A stretch of 64,000 nt of DNA from Pseudoruminococcus_B sp937901805 (GTDB taxonomy: Bacteria; Bacillota; Clostridia; Oscillospirales; Ruminococcaceae), in NCBI GenBank assembly GCA_963560245.1, contig CAUWNS010000009.1, positions 1 through 64,000 of the forward strand. Reading direction: 5' to 3'. Under the pieces are notes generated by a model. That model ran no database searches. It saw only the letters and a list, made by a program, of their open reading frames with translations, and was not told the origin of the DNA. Each line of letters begins with the position of its first letter. Within the stretch, counting starts at the first letter, position 1. This document shows, piece by piece, positions 59,501-64,000 of the stretch. Position numbers and translations under genes: made by a program.

Positions 59501-60268
59501 TTATTTTAATAATATCCTCTTAATATGTGTGCTTTTGCCGGTTGCCGGATCGATTTCCAAAATCACAGCGCTAAAGCAACAAGGACCGTCTGCGTATTCA
59601 AAACGCGCCGGCATTCCCGTCACCATTTTGGAAACGGCTATCTCACTTTTTACCCCAATAACAGAATGAACCGGTCCCACCATACCGGCATCGGTAAGAT
59701 AGCCCGTTCCGCCGGGCAGGATCGTCTCATCTGCCGTCTGCACATGAGTATGCGTCCCAATCACGGCCGTCACTTTTCCATCCAAATACTGCCCCATACA
59801 AATTTTTTCCGCAGTGGCCTCTGCATGGAAATCTACAAAAATATTTTTACATGGGGCCTGCTGTACAAGCCTATCCGCACATAGAAAGGGATTGTCGCAC
59901 GGATCCATATACGCCCTTCCCATCAGATTAATAACATAGATTTGAAACCGTCCCATATCCAATAGATAGCTCCCTTTTCCGGGGGCTCCGGGATAAAGAT
60001 TTGCCGGACGGATGACAGCAGCTTCCGAGTCCAGATAGTCGTAGGCATCTTTTCTGCGAAAAACATGATTGCCAGTGGTAATCACATCTACCCCACTGGT
60101 AAAGAGATCTTCTGCGGAATTTTTAGAAATCCCGTTGCTGTTCGCTGAATTCTCCCCATTGGCAATCACCGCCTGGATACCCTCTTTCCGCTTGAGTTCC
60201 GGCAAAACTCTGCGTACGGTGTCTCTGCCTATCTGTCCAACCACATCCCCGATAAACAAAAGCTTCAT
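59501..60268 (-). CDS. ymdB: YmdB-family metallophosphoesterase
   Basis: A 255-residue TIGR00282 protein, a calcineurin-like phosphoesterase that hydrolyses 2',3'-cAMP in Bacillus and affects biofilm and late gene expression. Metal ligands are visible in LFIGDVVGQIGRD, ANGENSANSNGI, TTGNHVFRRKD and GTHTHVQTADE. It follows rny by 71 bases across a hairpin, the common rny-ymdB order. Confidence 0.95.
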   Translation of the reverse strand: MKLLFIGDVVGQIGRDTVRRVLPELKRKEGIQAVIANGENSANSNGISKNSAEDLFTSGVDVITTGNHVFRRKDAYDYLDSEAAVIRPANLYPGAPGKGSYLLDMGRFQIYVINLMGRAYMDPCDNPFLCADRLVQQAPCKNIFVDFHAEATAEKICMGQYLDGKVTAVIGTHTHVQTADETILPGGTGYLTDAGMVGPVHSVIGVKSEIAVSKMVTGMPARFEYADGPCCFSAVILEIDPATGKSTHIKRILLK

Positions 60269-60287
60269 AGCGCGCTCTCCCCTGCTT

Positions 60288-60328
60288 AAAAATGACAGGG
60301 GAAATTATCCATGATAATCTCCCCTGTC
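60288..60328 (-). terminator. Hairpin between rny and ymdB
   Basis: GACAGGGG...CCCCTGTC stem extended by ATTAT/ATAAT pairs around a CATG loop, followed by ATTTTT on the minus strand. A terminator that may be leaky, since ymdB has no evident promoter of its own. Confidence 0.7.
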
Positions 60329-60339
60329 TGCCTTCCTGT

Positions 60340-61908
60340 TTATTTTGCATATTCAATCGCGCGATTTTCCCGAATGACATGCACTTTGATCTGTCCTGGA
60401 TAATCCAGTTCACTTTCAATTTTTCTGACGATGTCACGAGCCACCAGCGTCAACTGGTCGTCGCTGACAACCTCCGGTTTGAGCATGATCCGGATCTCCC
60501 TTCCGGCCTGGATCGCATAGGATTTTTCCACCCCTTCAAAGGAGTTTGCGATCTCTTCCAGTTTTTCAAGCCGCTTAATGTAATTCTCAAGATTTTCCCT
60601 GCGTGCGCCCGGACGTGCCGCAGAAATCGCATCCGCCGCCTGAACCAGGCAGGCAATCACGGTTTTTGCCTCGACGTCTCCATGATGTGCTTCAATTGCA
60701 TGGATGACATCCGCATTTTCGCGATAACGGCGCGCAACCTCTACGCCAATCTGGATATGGGAACCTTCATATTCATGGTCAAGTGCTTTCCCGATATCAT
60801 GCAGCAGCCCTGCGCGGCGGGCAAGCACCTCATCCTCTCCAAGCTCCGCTGCCAGCATCCCTGCCAGGTGAGAGACTTCCAGAGAATGATTGAGGACATT
60901 CTGTCCATAACTGGTACGGTAGTACAGCCTGCCAAGGATCTTGACAAGTTCGTGGTGGATACCATGAACCCCTGCTTCCAGGACAGCCCGTTCCCCTTCC
61001 TGTTTGATCTTCTGCTCAACTTCCCGTTTGGATTTTTCCACCATTTCTTCGATTCTTGCGGGGTGGATACGTCCGTCCGCAATGAGTTTTTCCAGGGTGA
61101 TACGGGCAATTTCACGCCGAACCGGGTCAAAACTGGAAAGCGTAATGGCTTCCGGTGTGTCGTCAATAATCAGATCTACGCCGGTCAGGGTTTCCAGCGC
61201 GCGGATATTGCGCCCTTCCCGTCCAATAATACGGCCTTTCATCTCATCATTCGGCAGGGATACCACGGAAACTGTTGCCTCTGCCACATGATCAGCCGCA
61301 CAGCGCTGGATGGACATGGAAATCAGTTCTCTGGCCCGCTGTTCTGCCTCATCCTTGAGCTGCTGCTCAAAATTGTTGATTTTGAGCGCCTTCTCGTGAG
61401 TGAGTTCATCCTCCAGATTTTGAAGCAGGTATTCTTTGGCCTGTTCCACAGAAAAACCGGAGATCTTTTCCAGCATATCAAACTGGCGTTGTTTTACTTC
61501 ATCTGCTTCAGAGAGTTTTTTTTCTACTTCGCGGATTTTGGTCTGGAGCTGATCGTCTTTGCGCTCCAGATTTTCAATTTTGCGATCCAGCGTTTCTTCC
61601 TTTTGCTGAATGCGCCGTTCCTGCCGCTGCACTTCGCTGCGGCGTTCACGGAGTTCTTTTTCTGATTCGTTACGTGCTCGGTGTATTTCATCGCGGGCCT
61701 CGATCAGCGCCTCTTTCTTTTTGACTTCGGCGGTCTTGGCCGATTCGCTGATGATTCGTTTCGCTTCTTCTTCGGCAGAACCAATTTCTGCTTCGGCTAC
61801 CTTTTTCCGGTACTTAATGCCAAGCAGGAAAAAGACAATACCACAGATGATTCCCACGACCACGGCAGCGACGACGGTAATCAGAATCGTAGTCGTCATG
61901 TCGTCCAT
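60340..61908 (-). CDS. rny: Ribonuclease Y
   Basis: A 522-residue membrane-anchored endoribonuclease that starts mRNA decay. An N-terminal membrane helix (about 7-28) is followed by a long Glu/Lys/Arg-rich coiled coil (30-205), a KH domain (GRIIGREGRNIRALETLTGV) and an HD domain (LLHDIGKALDHEYEGSH, with HHGDVEAKT). The ATG at 61908 gives the normal length and N-terminus; the ribosome site (GGGAGG) is unusually far, about 15 bases. The promoter lies in a divergent region shared with thrS. Confidence 0.97.
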   Translation of the reverse strand: MDDMTTTILITVVAAVVVGIICGIVFFLLGIKYRKKVAEAEIGSAEEEAKRIISESAKTAEVKKKEALIEARDEIHRARNESEKELRERRSEVQRQERRIQQKEETLDRKIENLERKDDQLQTKIREVEKKLSEADEVKQRQFDMLEKISGFSVEQAKEYLLQNLEDELTHEKALKINNFEQQLKDEAEQRARELISMSIQRCAADHVAEATVSVVSLPNDEMKGRIIGREGRNIRALETLTGVDLIIDDTPEAITLSSFDPVRREIARITLEKLIADGRIHPARIEEMVEKSKREVEQKIKQEGERAVLEAGVHGIHHELVKILGRLYYRTSYGQNVLNHSLEVSHLAGMLAAELGEDEVLARRAGLLHDIGKALDHEYEGSHIQIGVEVARRYRENADVIHAIEAHHGDVEAKTVIACLVQAADAISAARPGARRENLENYIKRLEKLEEIANSFEGVEKSYAIQAGREIRIMLKPEVVSDDQLTLVARDIVRKIESELDYPGQIKVHVIRENRAIEYAK

Positions 61909-62008
61909 ACGGTTGTCACAATACCTCCCTTTTTTAATGTTTCCAATTTTCAAATTCTAAAAAAATGGTAAGAATGCACAAATGCGTATCCATTTACATT
62001 CTCTGTTT

Positions 62009-62037
62009 ATTTTAATTCTTCTACATATACTTGTCAA
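62009..62037 (-). promoter_or_regulatory. SigA-type promoter of rny
   Basis: TTGACA (62037-62032), 17-base spacer, TAAAAT (62014-62009), about 100 bases upstream of the rny start. Confidence 0.75.
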
Positions 62038-62051
62038 GCAAATTGTCATAG

Positions 62052-62080
62052 TTGACAACAAAAAACGAACGTGTTACCAT
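62052..62080 (+). promoter_or_regulatory. SigA-type promoter of thrS
   Basis: TTGACA (62052-62057), 17-base spacer, TACCAT (62075-62080). Transcription would start near 62087, directly before the T-box leader. The rny -35 lies only 15 bases away on the other strand. Confidence 0.75.
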
Positions 62081-62086
62081 AAAGCT

Positions 62087-62358
62087 AATAAAACAAAAGC
62101 ATGGAAGAGGACAGTAGGTTTTCACAGCTGAAGCAAAGAGAGTTCGCGTCACCGGCTGAAAGCGCGGCCAATACAGCAAAAACCGAATACCGCCTCAGAG
62201 CTGTGCGGAGGAAAAGCCATCCCAAAATGGAAAATCCGCACCGTATCCCCGCGTTAAGGGGCAACGAAGCCGGCACTTTTTGTGCAATCAGGGTGGAACC
62301 GTGGAGCAGTGTATCGCTTCATCCCTTATCTTAACGGAAGGGGATGGGGCGTTTTTTT
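62087..62358 (+). promoter_or_regulatory. Threonine T-box leader of thrS
   Basis: A T-box riboswitch: stem I region (about 62095-62225) with an ACC triplet, presumably the Thr specifier, in the internal-loop position; the T-box sequence AGGGTGGAACCGTGG at 62290-62304; then a CATCCC/GGGATG terminator hairpin with seven T (62320-62358). Uncharged tRNA-Thr should stabilise the antiterminator and raise thrS. Seen: T-box motif and terminator. Inferred: specifier codon. Confidence 0.88.
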
Positions 62359-62437
62359 GCAATAATCAACCAAGACGGATGAAAATGCATACACCAGGGG
62401 CAATCGCCCAATCTATTTTGTAAAGGAGAGAAGTTTT

Positions 62438-64000
62438 ATGGTAAAAGTCAGCTTAAAAGGCGGCGTGGTCAAAGAATATGACGATGGGATTTTGGTGCTG
62501 GATATTGCAAAGGATCTTTCCAATTCCCTTGCGCGCTCGGCCTGTGCAGCAAAAATCGACGGAGAGGTGTGCTCCCTGATCACCCCGGTTACCCGCGACT
62601 GCACCCTCGAAATCCTCACGTTTGACGATGAAAACGGGAAACGCACGTTCTGGCATACGGCTTCTCATGTCCTGGCGCAGGCGGTAAAACGCCTGTATCC
62701 GGAAGCAAAGCTTGCCATCGGTCCGGCAATCGAAAATGGATTTTACTATGATTTTGACGTCCCCCAGCCCTTCTCCCGCGAGGATTTGGATAAGATCGAA
62801 GCAGAGATGAAGAAAATCGTCAAAGAGGGCTACCGGATGGAGCGCGTCGAGCTGTCCTCTGACGAGGCTACTAAATTGATGGAAGAGAGAAATGAGCCGT
62901 ACAAATGCGAACTCATTGCAGAACATGCAGGAAAAGGCGAAGCCATTACCTGTTACCGGCAGGGAGAATTTATCGATCTGTGCGCCGGACCCCATCTGCC
63001 CAGCGTTTCCCCGGTCAAGGCATTGAAACTCACCCAGTGTACGGGCGCCTATTGGCGCGGCGATGCAAAAAATCAGCAGCTTTCCAGAATTTACGGCTGT
63101 GCATTTCCCAAGGCATCCATGCTGGAAGAACACCTGACCAGGATGGAAGAGGCAAAAAAACGCGATCATAACATTATCGGCCGTCAGCTTGGGTATTTCA
63201 CAACTTCTGATCTGATCGGCCAGGGTCTGCCCATCCTGCTGCCCAAAGGCGCCCGGGTTCTGCAGCAGCTCCAGCGTTTTGTAGAAGATGAAGAACAGCG
63301 CCGCGGCTGGCTGCTGACGAAAACCCCTTATATGGCAAAGAGCGACCTGTACAAACTCTCCGGCCACTGGGATCATTATAAAGACGGGATGTTTGTCCTT
63401 GGGGACGAGGAAAAAGACGACGAAGTTTTTGCCCTGCGCCCAATGACCTGCCCGTTCCAGTATCAGGCATACCTGAGCAAACAGCGCAGCTACCGGGAAC
63501 TCCCGCTGCGTTACAATGAAACATCCACCCTTTTCCGCAACGAGGCTTCCGGCGAAATGCACGGCCTTATCCGTGTACGCCAGTTCACCATTTCGGAAGG
63601 GCATCTGATGTGCCGTCCGGATCAGCTGGAAGAGGAATTTAAAAACTGTCTGGAACTCGCTATTTTCATGCTCAAAACCCTCGGCCTGTATGAGGACGTC
63701 TCCTACCGTTTCTCAAAATGGGATCCGGATGACCGTGAAAAATACATTGGTACGGCAGAGCAGTGGGAAGAAGCCCAGGGCGCAATGAAACGGATCCTCG
63801 ACCATCTGGAAATCCCCTATGTGGACGGTATCGGCGAAGCCGCATTCTACGGCCCGAAACTGGATATTCAGATCCGCAACGTCCACGGGAAAGAGGACAC
63901 CCTCATCACCCTCCAAATCGACCAGATGCTTGCAGAAAAATTTGGTATGGAATATGTAGACGCGGATGGAATCAAGAAAAACCCCTATATTATCCACCGT
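62438..64000 (+). CDS. thrS: Threonyl-tRNA synthetase (C-terminus beyond window)
   Basis: The first 521 codons of ThrRS. An N-terminal TGS domain (about 1-60) and the editing SAD domain (FWHTASHVLAQAVKRLYPEA and later FIDLCAGPHLPS) are followed by the class II catalytic core (YNETSTLFRNEASGEMHGL, motif 2 region; GIGEAAFYGPKLD). The frame is open at the right edge. Start 62438 has AAAGGAGAG eight bases upstream. Expression is controlled by the T-box leader before it. Confidence 0.97.
   Translation, partial: MVKVSLKGGVVKEYDDGILVLDIAKDLSNSLARSACAAKIDGEVCSLITPVTRDCTLEILTFDDENGKRTFWHTASHVLAQAVKRLYPEAKLAIGPAIENGFYYDFDVPQPFSREDLDKIEAEMKKIVKEGYRMERVELSSDEATKLMEERNEPYKCELIAEHAGKGEAITCYRQGEFIDLCAGPHLPSVSPVKALKLTQCTGAYWRGDAKNQQLSRIYGCAFPKASMLEEHLTRMEEAKKRDHNIIGRQLGYFTTSDLIGQGLPILLPKGARVLQQLQRFVEDEEQRRGWLLTKTPYMAKSDLYKLSGHWDHYKDGMFVLGDEEKDDEVFALRPMTCPFQYQAYLSKQRSYRELPLRYNETSTLFRNEASGEMHGLIRVRQFTISEGHLMCRPDQLEEEFKNCLELAIFMLKTLGLYEDVSYRFSKWDPDDREKYIGTAEQWEEAQGAMKRILDHLEIPYVDGIGEAAFYGPKLDIQIRNVHGKEDTLITLQIDQMLAEKFGMEYVDADGIKKNPYIIHR

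Larger units (their letters stand above)
61909..62437. other. Divergent regulatory region between rny and thrS
   Basis: About 530 bases containing back-to-back promoters (rny and thrS) and the thrS T-box leader; no gene is seen here. Confidence 0.7.

Noticed and set aside
60292..61665. 457-codon open frame opposite rny
   Set aside because: Antisense shadow of a fully conserved RNase Y gene; Phe-rich sequence without domains.
62453..63604. 383-codon open frame opposite thrS
   Set aside because: Antisense to the TGS, editing and catalytic domains of ThrRS; no start signal.
1..64000. CRISPR arrays, insertion sequences and prophage genes
   Set aside because: No regularly spaced repeats, transposase or phage structural genes were seen; the only mobile trace is the recombinase remnant at 56823-57163.

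Overview
The window looks like chromosomal core DNA of an endospore-forming, Gram-positive anaerobe of class Clostridia, most likely the Oscillospiraceae/Ruminococcaceae side (inference, no database search was possible). The reasons are spoIVA next to a sipL-like gene (a clostridial, not bacillar, pairing), an alpha/beta-type SASP, spoVS, a SpoVD-like PBP with PASTA domains, RNase Y, a threonine T-box, a PyrR attenuator, and a MurE carrying the DNPR signature of meso-diaminopimelate ligases. Most genes lie on the minus strand.

Left part (1-20.8 kb): pyrR-pyrC behind a PyrR attenuator; a greA-lysS-membrane protein unit with a hairpin in the greA leader; a small cluster of zinc-ribbon, CD225 and DUF2752 membrane proteins; then a PucR-like regulator followed by ftsE-ftsX, two tandem coiled-coil M23 peptidases and an S41 protease, a cell-separation module. 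A zinc secondary alcohol dehydrogenase is divergent from the regulator. Next come an orphan MsmK/UgpC-type ATPase, an RsuA-like pseudouridine synthase, a DUF4830 protein, a MATE exporter with thiT, and a CsoR-family repressor gene with an in-frame amber codon.

Middle (20.9-36.5 kb): a complete-looking but reduced division and cell-wall cluster, read right to left: mraZ, rsmH, ftsL, spoVD/pbp, murE, murF, mraY, ftsW/spoVE, murG, murA, divIB/ftsQ, DUF881, sbp, ftsZ. It starts at a strong promoter with three GGTG boxes at exact 10-bp spacing, probable MraZ operators. murD, murB, murC and ftsA are not in it. A possible terminator/antiterminator switch precedes murA.

Right part (36.5-64 kb): hypA-hypB; the spore coat/cortex pair spoIVA and sipL; a second EF-G-like GTPase; a 903-residue P-type-ATPase-like protein that has lost every catalytic motif; rlmB; rluA-like and ogg-like genes; a DUF6062 gene; pyrB with a fused PyrI-type zinc tail; a CGDC thioredoxin; a SASP. 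A low-GC stretch (about 54.8-57.2 kb) carries a lone solute-binding lipoprotein, a leftover gene tail with terminator, and a frameshifted serine-recombinase remnant beside tRNA-Lys(UUU): a decayed mobile region. The window ends with a GNAT enzyme, an alpha/beta hydrolase, spoVS, ymdB, rny and the T-box-controlled start of thrS.

The items most worth a second look are the catalytically dead P-type ATPase homologue, the PyrB-zinc-tail fusion, the murA and greA leader hairpins, the interrupted csoR, and the tRNA-Lys island.
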